NCBI GenBank assembly: GCA_002498925.1
Contig: DAJH01000042.1
Span: forward strand, 34,984-50,758
Direction of reading: 5' to 3'
Length of the DNA: 15,775 nt
Origin: Euryarchaeota archaeon UBA173
GTDB taxonomy: Archaea > Thermoplasmatota > Poseidoniia > Poseidoniales > Thalassarchaeaceae
Shown: in pieces, positions 1 through 6,340 of the stretch
Position numbering within the stretch: position 1 is the first letter of the stretch
Layout: every line of letters begins with the position of its first letter
The notes under the pieces: generated by a model
What the model was told of the DNA's origin: nothing
The model's database searches: none
What the model saw: the letters and a program-made list of their open reading frames with translations, nothing else
Position numbers and translations under genes: made by a program

Positions 1-57
1 GAACCCCCGGCCACCGGGTTAAAAGCCCGGTGCTCTACCTGACTAAGCTACAGGCCC
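1..57 (-). tRNA. tRNA-Lys (anticodon UUU), 3' end cut by the window edge
   Basis: Read on the minus strand, the 5' acceptor half GGGCCTG is followed by a D-arm (GCTTAGTCAGGTAGAGC) and an anticodon arm with the perfect 5-bp stem CCGGG/CCCGG around the loop CTTTTAA. U33 and the anticodon UUU read lysine codons. The variable region and the start of the T-arm (GGGGGTTC) follow before the sequence stops at base 1. The rest of the T-arm and the 3' acceptor strand lie outside the window. No intron is visible in the part present. Confidence 0.93.
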
Positions 58-83
58 ATGGCTGATGCTGGGCTGTTGGCGGA

Positions 84-151
84 CCGTAGGGGTATTTTTG
101 AACCTACCGGCAAAGGCACTGCTAGCCCGTGACCGGCTGAGCCACCCTAGG
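84..151 (-). other. degenerate tRNA-like element (possible tRNA relic)
   Basis: On the minus strand TGGCTCAGCCGG matches the tRNA A-box (D-arm) consensus, with a D-stem GCTC/GGGC around a loop containing GG. A 7-nt loop GTGCCTT (anticodon GCC if real) follows, flanked by TAGCA/TGCCG, which pair at four of five positions. GGTTCAAAA then resembles the T-loop. The outer stem CCTAGGG/CCCTACGG pairs only with a bulged C, the variable region is too short and the T-stem does not pair. It could be a decayed tRNA, another structured RNA, or chance in a GC-rich spacer. It is not a functional tRNA as it stands. Confidence 0.18.
92..100 (-). promoter_or_regulatory. possible TATA box for tRNA-Lys
   Basis: The minus-strand stretch CAAAAATAC is the only AT-rich patch in an otherwise GC-rich gap upstream of the tRNA. 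It lies about 38 nt before the mature tRNA 5' end, which would allow a transcription start about 25 nt downstream and a short leader removed by RNase P. The spacing is acceptable but not diagnostic, and the same bases also form part of the tRNA-like element described separately. Confidence 0.3.
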
Positions 152-219
152 GGGCTTGGGAGGCAAACGCTAGTTGGGGCTCGCGGGCATAAAGGTTGTG
201 TGGAATTTAGGTGAGGAAG

Positions 220-1599
220 ATGGGAAAAACAAGTCCATTTGACGATTCTACTATTGCGTACGAAGCTCTTGAGTTCTCCGTGGATGGGCTTGGACCTTGG
301 AGCCTGGTCGTTCCTGCGACCGTCTACCCGCCTAGAGAGGACACAAGCATGCTGGCGCAAGCCATTATGTCGCTGGATTTGGAGCCCTCTACCGCAGTTG
401 AGGTGGGTTGTGGGTCGGGTGTTCTCTCCATACTGCTTGCTGAGAATGGATGGGATGTATTCGCGTTTGACGTGAATCCCTACGCAGTTGCGGCATCGAG
501 ATCGAACGTCGAGGAATCCGGACATTCAAACAGAGTTACGGTTAACGAAGGAGGAGTGGGAGAGCCTGGTTGGGAAATTCCCAAAGAGGCCAAACTGGTA
601 GTGTGGAATCTCCCATACCTAAATCCCCCTGATGAAGGGGACCTGCAGCTTGAGCCGATTGAAGAGGCTTCGATGACCGATATCTCGGATGGGGGTTGGT
701 CCGCCGAACTGATAAGGCACGTCTCTGGTCGTGATGAAGATGAGTTGCTAATTTTACTATTGATGAGGACTGACCCAAGGAGCCCCAGCAATAAGGAAGA
801 TTGGATCAGAAATGGTTGGTCGTGCAGAGTAGTCAGAACCCTAAGGATGGGCGATGAGAAACTGGAGGCTGTTGCATTCTGGAGGCCGGGTTTGGGCGTA
901 TCTGCTGTGATTATTGATGAATGCGATTCAACTATGTCGGAATCGTTGTCGCTACCAGGGCGGGGTTGGCAGAGGATTAGATCGAGAAAGCAGGTCTCCG
1001 GACACGGAAGGGGGGGTTCAAAGTGGGAATCACTAGAAGGGGACCTTACAGCGACCTGGAGAGTAGCAATGGGGGATGAAACAGAAACTTCGCCTGGGCT
1101 AATCCAGACCTCAGTCGGTAGTGCTGTAGCTAGAATCATGGGTTGCAGAACAAAGTGGCCGAACGATCTTATCGATGAGCAGGGAATGAAATTAGGGGGG
1201 ATAATCGTGGAGTCCTCCAGCAATGAGACGGGTATGCGAGTGGGCATCGGGATCAACGCTACGCCCCGGACGGTTTCTGACGTGCGGGTTTCGGGATGGT
1301 CGGAAACTCTAGGTCCTGTATCCTCAGATACTGTTTTCGGCATCATCGATTCATCCCTTTCAGGGATGTTGGAAGTAGTCCCGGGATTGCCGAGTGTTGG
1401 TTCGGGGACTCTTCTTGATCTCTCTTGGAGGGGAGTTTCAGCCTCGCTTTCAGAAGGGGTGTCCCCTTCATTCCTAGGAGAAAAGATGAGAGTCGTAGGG
1501 CTGGATATGGGAGGTGGATTGATTCTCGAGCAAGGGGGGGATGTTTCGATAGTTACTGATTTGGATACTATTGAGTGGTTCTTCCCCGCCGAATTCTAG
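220..1599 (+). CDS. HemK/PrmC-like methyltransferase fused to biotin protein ligase
   Basis: This 459-residue protein has two enzymatic halves. Residues about 15-220 form a class I SAM-dependent methyltransferase of the HemK/PrmC/Mtq2 type: YPPREDT near residue 40, motif I VEVGCGSG (60-67), an acidic motif FDVNP, and NLPY (130-133) where the family usually has NPPY. These enzymes methylate the glutamine of the GGQ motif in release factors. Residues about 228-459 form a biotin-[acyl-CoA carboxylase] ligase (BirA catalytic type): DECDST, GHGRGGSKW (261-269), KWPND (312-316), KLGGIIVES (324-332), GIGIN (342-346), and a C-terminal SH3-like segment. In the biotin loop the arginine equivalent to E. 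coli BirA Arg118 is kept, but two neighbouring arginines are His and Ser. There is no N-terminal DNA-binding domain. I chose ATG 220 over GTG 211 because GGTGAGG (210-216) is then its ribosome binding site. The reading frame runs through the junction without a break. The ligase is a plausible partner of the biotin carrier at 14121. Confidence 0.88.
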   Translation: MGKTSPFDDSTIAYEALEFSVDGLGPWSLVVPATVYPPREDTSMLAQAIMSLDLEPSTAVEVGCGSGVLSILLAENGWDVFAFDVNPYAVAASRSNVEESGHSNRVTVNEGGVGEPGWEIPKEAKLVVWNLPYLNPPDEGDLQLEPIEEASMTDISDGGWSAELIRHVSGRDEDELLILLLMRTDPRSPSNKEDWIRNGWSCRVVRTLRMGDEKLEAVAFWRPGLGVSAVIIDECDSTMSESLSLPGRGWQRIRSRKQVSGHGRGGSKWESLEGDLTATWRVAMGDETETSPGLIQTSVGSAVARIMGCRTKWPNDLIDEQGMKLGGIIVESSSNETGMRVGIGINATPRTVSDVRVSGWSETLGPVSSDTVFGIIDSSLSGMLEVVPGLPSVGSGTLLDLSWRGVSASLSEGVSPSFLGEKMRVVGLDMGGGLILEQGGDVSIVTDLDTIEWFFPAEF

Positions 1600-1915
1600 G
1601 GGGTTTTTCGAGCTCCAATCTTTCCCTAACAAGGCGAATTTTTCCAGACTTTGTGAGAGTTGAGATTAGGGGGTCCGTATTCAGAATGGTTACTGCTTCA
1701 TCACAATCTGACAAACTGACCCTCAATATGCATAGAGTGTTTTTTTCGGATGTTTGAGAGTCGAAGAGTCGCCATTTTGTATCTCCTAGCAATTCGCTGA
1801 GGAGTGATTCAACCGACTTCCTTCGAAAACGGGGGGTTTCGATTTGGAAACCTATCCACCTATGTTTGCCTCTGGCGGCCTTGCCTTGCTTGCTCACGCA
1901 CGGCGGAGAGGGCAT
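1568..1915 (-). CDS. RNase P protein component 2 (Pop5/Rnp2-like), divergent
   Basis: A 115-residue basic protein. KHRWIGFQIE (17-26) resembles the first strand of archaeal Pop5 (RYIAFE). CILRVSLSDCDEAVTIL (62-78) and TLTKSGKIR (87-95) match the order of the family's conserved IIRV...D.V..aL and SGTIKK segments. Length and positive charge also fit. Pop5 is a protein subunit of the archaeal RNase P ribonucleoprotein that trims tRNA 5' leaders. The match is by motif order rather than strong identity, so another small RNA-binding protein cannot be excluded. It follows the FtsZ-like gene by 28 nt on the same strand, and its 3' end overlaps the convergent methyltransferase-ligase gene by 32 nt. 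Confidence 0.6.
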   Translation of the reverse strand: MPSPPCVSKQGKAARGKHRWIGFQIETPRFRRKSVESLLSELLGDTKWRLFDSQTSEKNTLCILRVSLSDCDEAVTILNTDPLISTLTKSGKIRLVRERLELEKPPRIRRGRTTQ

Positions 1916-1943
1916 TCACTTAACGAATGATGGGTGTTGCTAT

Positions 1944-2858
1944 TCACTCTAGGCCGCTAACAACCGCAACGAGCCTTAGTCTGCCAACCATATCGTCACT
2001 TGTTCTTGCCCCCATTATTACCTGACAGTCTGGGTCCATCGATGAAACGAATGCGTCCGTGATCTGGTCCAGGTGCGAGAGTGTCATGTCAGGCCCTCCC
2101 TCTAATTGCACGAGGCAGCCCTTGGCCCCTTGAATTTCTAGCTCCGATAGTGGTGAGTTACGTGCCATTTCAACTACTGATCCAGGGATTTCGGTGGTGC
2201 CTGTGCCAACAATTAATGTTGCATTCCCCGGCTTCTCAATTATCGAACGCATGTCCATTAAATCGAGGTTTATGGTGCCTACTTCCGCAATTGTCGTAAC
2301 CAGGCCTTCTATCAGCTCCTCGATCCATCCGGATCCTGTGATCCAATCCGTCTTACGCTGCCTGGCCTGCCAAGCAAGTCTTTCCATACTAACCCTGATA
2401 CACACATGGGAATTAGAGTCTAAACCAGAAATTGCCTCATTGGCAATCGAGCGCCTTAACGGTTGTTCGGCGAATGGCAGTCCTGCTATGGATAGAACTA
2501 GGCAGCCCCTGTTTTTTGCAACGGAGGCAATTTCGGATGAAGCCCCGGACCCCATCCCCCCACCTAATCCAGTTAGTATCAACATAATTTCTGCTTTCTC
2601 GATAAGTGGCATTACTGAATCGAGGCCTTCCCTCAGCCTATGTGTTGCCATCATGGGTAGTGCCGCGGAACCCCTGCCCTCCCCCCCTGCATCTAGAAAG
2701 AGGCAATTAGCGGTACTTGCTCCTTCGAATGAGGTTTCATCCGCATCAATTAGGAGTAGCTCAGATAGATCCTGGCAACGAGAGTGAGCCTGCGTAGCCC
2801 ATATGCAACCTACGCCGCCGACACCGACGATCAGTATGGCGCCCTCTTCCATGGCCAC
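1944..2858 (-). CDS. divergent FtsZ/tubulin-family GTPase
   Basis: A 304-residue FtsZ-family protein. The N-terminal nucleotide-binding strand IVGVGGVG (10-17) corresponds to the family's GVGGGGxN loop. The tubulin signature appears as LTGLGGGMGSGAS (95-107), usually GGGTGTG. The catalytic T7 loop reads INLDLMDMRS (196-205), keeping both acidic residues of NxDxxD. The C-terminal subdomain retains GAKGCLVQLEGGPDMTL, IMGAR and VAVVSGL. FtsZ polymerises with GTP, and the T7 loop of one subunit completes the active site of the next. Differences from canonical FtsZ are the altered glycine loop without the following Asn, loss of the usual PND segment (CIRVSMERL here), and the absence of a C-terminal tail for anchor proteins. 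It may be the division FtsZ of a divergent lineage or a paralogue with another role. It lies between the TPR gene and the Pop5-like gene. Confidence 0.85.
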   Translation of the reverse strand: MAMEEGAILIVGVGGVGCIWATQAHSRCQDLSELLLIDADETSFEGASTANCLFLDAGGEGRGSAALPMMATHRLREGLDSVMPLIEKAEIMLILTGLGGGMGSGASSEIASVAKNRGCLVLSIAGLPFAEQPLRRSIANEAISGLDSNSHVCIRVSMERLAWQARQRKTDWITGSGWIEELIEGLVTTIAEVGTINLDLMDMRSIIEKPGNATLIVGTGTTEIPGSVVEMARNSPLSELEIQGAKGCLVQLEGGPDMTLSHLDQITDAFVSSMDPDCQVIMGARTSDDMVGRLRLVAVVSGLE

Positions 2859-2886
2859 GCCATGTACGTCTAGTGTTTAGTGTGTG

Positions 2887-3192
2887 CTAGTCATAAGACA
2901 AGTATCTCTGATATCTTCTCCGTTCGTCTCTAGCCCACGCGTTATCGGGCTCAATTTCTAGTACCTTGTCGTAGAAACCGATAGCCGCTTCAAAGTCGGA
3001 AAGATGCCTTCCGTTCATGTGCCCCAGAATATTGAGAACTGGGACGCATGCTGGATCTTCCTCAAGCATACCAAGGAGTATTTCTTCAGCGCCTGATATG
3101 TCCATCATCTCCATCTTATCTTCGGCTGAGTCAAGATTTGAAATCTGGGCATCTGAGAGTCGGTAGAGGTTGCGCCAACTGGGGTTCGCCAT
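2887..3192 (-). CDS. small TPR-repeat protein
   Basis: A 101-residue protein. Residues about 32-88 contain helix-turn-helix tetratricopeptide-like repeats: a first unit SGAEEILLGMLEEDPACVPV and a second with NILGHMNGRHLSDFEAAIGF followed by YDKVLEIEPDN. The second shows the family's large/small residue pattern and the ending AIxxYDKxLEIxPDN. Such proteins are protein-interaction scaffolds; the partner is unknown. ATG 3192 is preferred over the upstream in-frame start at 3261 because GGAG lies 5-8 nt before it and the family-like sequence begins after it. It is the first gene of a minus-strand cluster and sits 28 nt upstream of the FtsZ-like gene, so a link to FtsZ function is possible but not shown. 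No signal peptide or membrane segment is visible. Confidence 0.72.
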   Translation of the reverse strand: MANPSWRNLYRLSDAQISNLDSAEDKMEMMDISGAEEILLGMLEEDPACVPVLNILGHMNGRHLSDFEAAIGFYDKVLEIEPDNAWARDERRRYQRYLSYD

Positions 3193-3290
3193 GGCACTCC
3201 TGAGGCATCTTTGCGTATTAGTTTGGCGAGTATTCGAGATGCTGAGAGACGTGAGTTTCAACAGTGACTTGCAAGTCTCCAGTATGGAAC

Positions 3291-3298
3291 TTTAATAG
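3291..3298 (+). promoter_or_regulatory. TATA box of the respiratory operon
   Basis: TTTAATAG lies in the divergent intergenic region. A transcription start about 25 nt downstream (near 3320) would give a leader of about 20 nt carrying GGGGG (3329-3333) and the ATG at 3340. The sequence is close to palindromic, so it might also serve the minus-strand TPR gene, although no well-spaced start is obvious on that side. Confidence 0.5.
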
Positions 3299-3339
3299 CC
3301 TCGTTAAAGGTGGCACAACTCGTCCTTTGGGGGTTCAAC

Positions 3340-4149
3340 ATGAGGTCCGCTCTGACAAGCTCCAGAAGGCTGTTCGTGATGGGCATTGTCGGTCTCCTGT
3401 TGGCGGGCGGAGTACAGGCCTTTCATACGGGTGTCGGAGGGGATGCAAACGATGACGGAGATGTGGCAATAGCAGGTTGTACATGTCATGCTGCAGAGCC
3501 GGATAATTCTGTCACGCTAATCCTAACTGATGTCCCTTACAGGTATGAGTCGGGTATCACCTATGACATGAAGATCCAGATAGTCGGAGGTCCAGATATT
3601 GACCCCAATTCAGGTACTGGTGGATTTGCAATGAGGGTGTCGAGTGGATCCCTGAGTGGGTCCGAGGGATTCGAGAACTTGGTACAAAACTGGGAAGATG
3701 ACCCACAGTCACTAACTCATACAGACCCTGGTTCCCAAACCGCAGATAGAACATGGTACATTTCATGGACGGCCCCGTCCGCGGCCACTGGAGTCGTTTC
3801 CTTGTGGTTGTCAGGTAACTCAGTCAATGGAGATGGCGTTCCTTCCGAGCTAGATAGATGGAACAGACTCAGTACAATGATTGACGAAGGCGAAGATGGA
3901 GGAGTAAGGACGGTGTTCGCTGGGAATGGAGACATTGAGCCGCCCGCTCCTGCCGAGGAAGGTATCGATCTTCACCACATGGGGGCGGGATTGAGGGCCC
4001 ACTGGCTGGGCCTTCTTGGTTTCGCGGCTGTCGTAATTGTGATTGTCTTCTGTGGACTGATGCTGAGATATGGATTCTCCAGGCATTACGAAGGTAGAAG
4101 CAATCTGCTTAGGTTGAGGTTGAAGCACCAGAGGAGGGGGGATCAGTAA
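3340..4149 (+). CDS. exported membrane-anchored protein with CxCH motif (Reeler/choice-of-anchor V-like)
   Basis: A 269-residue protein. Residues 1-27 form a signal peptide (RR, hydrophobic core, end VQA). A D/N-rich segment and GCTCHAA (46-52) follow. The beta-rich body carries FAMRVSSGSL, a LTHTDPGS...WYISWTAP pattern and LSGNSVNGDG, features of the extracellular choice-of-anchor V (Reeler-like) domain often found with cytochrome-like proteins. A helix at about 223-243 anchors it, followed by a basic cytoplasmic tail. C47 and C49 are separated by one residue, so this is CxCH and not the standard haem c motif CxxCH. It may bind metal, form a disulfide, or be an unusual haem site. As the first gene of the Rieske/cytochrome b operon it may be an extracytoplasmic electron-transfer or assembly subunit; this is inferred. 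ATG 3340 is preferred over GTG 3310 because the TATA box places transcription start after 3310. Confidence 0.75.
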   Translation: MRSALTSSRRLFVMGIVGLLLAGGVQAFHTGVGGDANDDGDVAIAGCTCHAAEPDNSVTLILTDVPYRYESGITYDMKIQIVGGPDIDPNSGTGGFAMRVSSGSLSGSEGFENLVQNWEDDPQSLTHTDPGSQTADRTWYISWTAPSAATGVVSLWLSGNSVNGDGVPSELDRWNRLSTMIDEGEDGGVRTVFAGNGDIEPPAPAEEGIDLHHMGAGLRAHWLGLLGFAAVVIVIVFCGLMLRYGFSRHYEGRSNLLRLRLKHQRRGDQ

Positions 4150-4598
4150 TGAAAGACGATGTCGTTCTCAAGATGCTCAGACAGGTTGCTTCTGGAGAGG
4201 TCAGCGTAGAAGACGCCCGTGATGCACTCGAAGGGGTGAGTCTTAGCGAAGAGGCCTATGATACGGCTGTAAACCATGGGGTTTTCAACGAGGCTTCCCC
4301 TGGTGCGATTGTTAGAGCTAGCGTTTCACCTTCAGGCGACTCATGGCTAATAATCCTGATTGGACTTTGGGGGATAGTCTGGTCACTATACTGGGCGGGC
4401 TCATTGTCATACGGCCTTTTCAACCACTGGGATCAGCAACTACTATCCTTTTTCTTGGCGATGCTTCTCCTAACGGTAATCATACTGGGGATGGTATACA
4501 TGAAGTACGTCATGCCCGACATACTCATAGTGAAGAATCGTAGGGGGAAGTACATAACTCCAAAAGACCCTGATTCTTGGAAGGAATATAAGGTGTGA
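4149..4598 (+). CDS. small two-helix membrane protein with SHOCT-like N-terminus
   Basis: A 149-residue protein whose start codon overlaps the preceding stop (TAATG), indicating translational coupling. Residues about 5-30 (LKMLRQVASGEVSVEDARDAL) resemble the short SHOCT-like oligomerisation motif (xxMLxxGxISxEEAxxLL). Two transmembrane helices follow at about 65-91 and 97-120, the first rich in Trp and Tyr, then a basic tail ending near KEYKV. No catalytic or metal-binding motif is visible. Its position between the CxCH protein and the Rieske protein suggests a small structural or assembly subunit of the cytochrome b complex. I do not recognise a named family. Confidence 0.7.
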   Translation: MKDDVVLKMLRQVASGEVSVEDARDALEGVSLSEEAYDTAVNHGVFNEASPGAIVRASVSPSGDSWLIILIGLWGIVWSLYWAGSLSYGLFNHWDQQLLSFFLAMLLLTVIILGMVYMKYVMPDILIVKNRRGKYITPKDPDSWKEYKV

Positions 4599-4600
4599 AT

Positions 4601-5455
4601 ATGGCTCGTAAATTCAAGCTCAGGCCTGTCGGAGAAAATGACTCTGGCTCTGGTGACGAGGCGCCTTTCATCGATAGACGGGAGTTCATGAGGCATTCGT
4701 TTAACACCGCAGCCGGGGTAATCACCGTAGCTAGCCTAGGCAGTGTTGGTTTCGCCTCTCTTTTGATGGGACAGTCGGAATCATCAGGCGGTGACTCGGC
4801 CGTCAGATATTGGGTACCGACTGGTGCAGAGGATACGGTCTGGTATGGGGACAGCCATCTAGAGCCAATGACCTACCAATCATTCGTCGATGCTGCATCG
4901 AGTTCGTCGACTGGCATGGCAGCCGCACAAGGAGTATGGTCGGGACTACCAATAAATGCGATCTATGTCCCTCACGAAGAGAACAAGACATCCCCTCTTG
5001 TGGAAAACAAGCCCAGATTCCAGTTCCTTGACGGCTATGCTGTGGATGGAGGATATGTGGGATCGGGATTTGAGATGGACGATGACCCTCAGTTCGAGCC
5101 TCTTCGTATCCACGACAATCTGATTATTGTATTCTCAAGGTGTCCACATCTTTGCTGCATCCCCGGGTGGCAACTTGTAGCGAATGAGTTCACGGCAGAT
5201 CAGTGGTTCCCCAATGGAACTGATTCTGGTGGAAACAAGCTATTCTGCATCTGTCATTCTTCGAGATTCGATCCGACTGTTATTGAGAAGAACCGTAATA
5301 CGAATCGTTCGGACGGCGCTCAATTCGAGTACTTCGGAATAAAAAGAGCCGGTGGACCGACTCCTGTTGGTATGCCTTTGATTCCATTCGTACTAAATGG
5401 AGACATGATCGAGGCCCTTCCAGACTTCAAAGACTGGTATGCATATTGTGACTGA
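4601..5455 (+). CDS. Tat-exported Rieske [2Fe-2S] protein of a bc-type complex
   Basis: A 284-residue protein. After a polar N-terminus, DRREFM (25-30) is a twin-arginine (Tat) signal, followed by a hydrophobic anchor at about 37-58. The C-terminal part holds the Rieske cluster site: CPHLCC (181-186) for CxHxxC and CICHSSRFDP (216-225) for CxxH. The ligands are C181, H183, C216 and H219, and both disulfide cysteines (C186, C218) are present. The usual Gly of CTHLGC is an extra Cys (C185). About 30 residues separate the two motifs, longer than in short Rieske proteins. The Rieske protein takes the first electron from quinol at the Qo site and passes it to a high-potential acceptor on the outer face. 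ATG 4601, preceded by AAGGTG, is preferred over GTG 4595. Neighbours are the two cytochrome b subunits. Confidence 0.93.
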   Translation: MARKFKLRPVGENDSGSGDEAPFIDRREFMRHSFNTAAGVITVASLGSVGFASLLMGQSESSGGDSAVRYWVPTGAEDTVWYGDSHLEPMTYQSFVDAASSSSTGMAAAQGVWSGLPINAIYVPHEENKTSPLVENKPRFQFLDGYAVDGGYVGSGFEMDDDPQFEPLRIHDNLIIVFSRCPHLCCIPGWQLVANEFTADQWFPNGTDSGGNKLFCICHSSRFDPTVIEKNRNTNRSDGAQFEYFGIKRAGGPTPVGMPLIPFVLNGDMIEALPDFKDWYAYCD

Positions 5456-5464
5456 GGTGAAAAA

Positions 5465-6331
5465 ATGATTCAATTTTGGTTCTTGTGGCTGTTCATCGCT
5501 ATAGTAGTGGTTATTGTAGCCTTGACCCTGAGGAAGGAAAGGGAAGAAATGCCTCGAAAGGACATACTGAGGGCAGTTGAGACGAGTGCGGGTAGCATGG
5601 GACTTGCCGAGAAAACATTTCTGTGGGCATTTTCTTGGCTAGATACCAGATTCAGGATTCAGGACTACTGGGGGATGAGCAGGGATGCATACTACGGGAT
5701 GCACAGGCAAATGCCCATGACGCATGCTGAGAAATACAAACTCAGGATTATCTGGTATTGGTATCCACTATACTGCCTGGGTGGAATTTCGTTCCTAGCT
5801 TTCGTGATATTAGTCATCACAGGTACAGTACTTGGCCTGTATTACGTCCCCGGAGGGGAGGGAGATCCAACTCCTGCTTACAGTAGCATGGAGTTCATAA
5901 TGACACAATTGCCTTTCGGATACATCATCCGCTCTATTCACCATTGGACAACACATTTCATGGTTGCAGCTGTCTTCCTCCACATGTGCAGGGTCTACTT
6001 TACTGGTGCATACAGAAACCCGAGAGAGTTGAATTGGCTAATTGGAGTGGCACTGATGTTCTTCACCATATTTTTCGGGTACTCTGGATATCTCTTACCA
6101 TGGGACAGTTTAGCCTTCGGAGCTGCTACAATTGGAATTAACATGGCTATGAGCACCCCACTAATCGGCGAGTGGGTATCAAATGCCATGTTTGCTGGGA
6201 CGTCGCTTTCAGGACAGACTGTCACAAGGATGTACTTCCTCCACGTCTTCATTTTGCCAGTAGTGGTGACCGCCCTTATTCTGGCTCACCTGTTCATAGT
6301 TTGGGCACAGGGGATAGCTGAACCACATTGA
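5465..6331 (+). CDS. cytochrome b, N-terminal (b6-type) subunit with extra N-terminal helix
   Basis: A 288-residue membrane protein. Residues about 95-280 are the four-helix haem-binding half of cytochrome b: RSIHHWTTHFM, FLHMCRVYFTGAYRNPRELNW, GYSGYLLPWD and YFLHVFILPVV...AHLFIVW. The predicted ligand pairs are H159/H260 and H173/H275. Spacings of 14 and 15 residues match the cytochrome b6 pattern; bc1 proteins usually have 14 in the second pair. Residues 1-22 form an additional transmembrane helix and 23-92 an additional cytoplasmic-looking region absent from ordinary b6. The protein carries two b haems that conduct electrons across the membrane and forms part of the quinol sites. GAGGTGA overlaps the Rieske stop codon and serves as its ribosome binding site. 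The complementary C-terminal half is encoded by the next gene, 9 nt downstream. Confidence 0.95.
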   Translation: MIQFWFLWLFIAIVVVIVALTLRKEREEMPRKDILRAVETSAGSMGLAEKTFLWAFSWLDTRFRIQDYWGMSRDAYYGMHRQMPMTHAEKYKLRIIWYWYPLYCLGGISFLAFVILVITGTVLGLYYVPGGEGDPTPAYSSMEFIMTQLPFGYIIRSIHHWTTHFMVAAVFLHMCRVYFTGAYRNPRELNWLIGVALMFFTIFFGYSGYLLPWDSLAFGAATIGINMAMSTPLIGEWVSNAMFAGTSLSGQTVTRMYFLHVFILPVVVTALILAHLFIVWAQGIAEPH

Positions 6332-6340
6332 GGTATTACT

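Noticed and set aside
43..525. 160-codon minus-strand ORF at the left end
   Set aside because: It runs through the tRNA-Lys gene and antisense to the methyltransferase, which excludes a real protein.
480..1346. Long open frame (288 codons) on the minus strand
   Set aside because: It lies wholly antisense to the methyltransferase-ligase gene, whose motifs are clear; its translation is low-complexity Ser/Pro-rich with no domain.
1575..1757. 60-codon plus-strand ORF after the ligase gene
   Set aside because: It overlaps the Pop5-like gene on the other strand and lacks any domain or good start.
2194..2787. Open frame of 197 codons on the plus strand
   Set aside because: Antisense to the FtsZ-family gene, with no recognisable motif and no ribosome binding site support.
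3193..3261. N-terminal extension of the TPR protein
   Set aside because: A good Shine-Dalgarno (GGAG) directs initiation at 3192, and the extra 23 residues are Ser/Thr/Arg-rich without similarity.
3475..3492. Canonical c-type haem site in the first operon gene
   Set aside because: The cysteines are separated by one residue only (CxCH), so a standard CxxCH haem site cannot be claimed.
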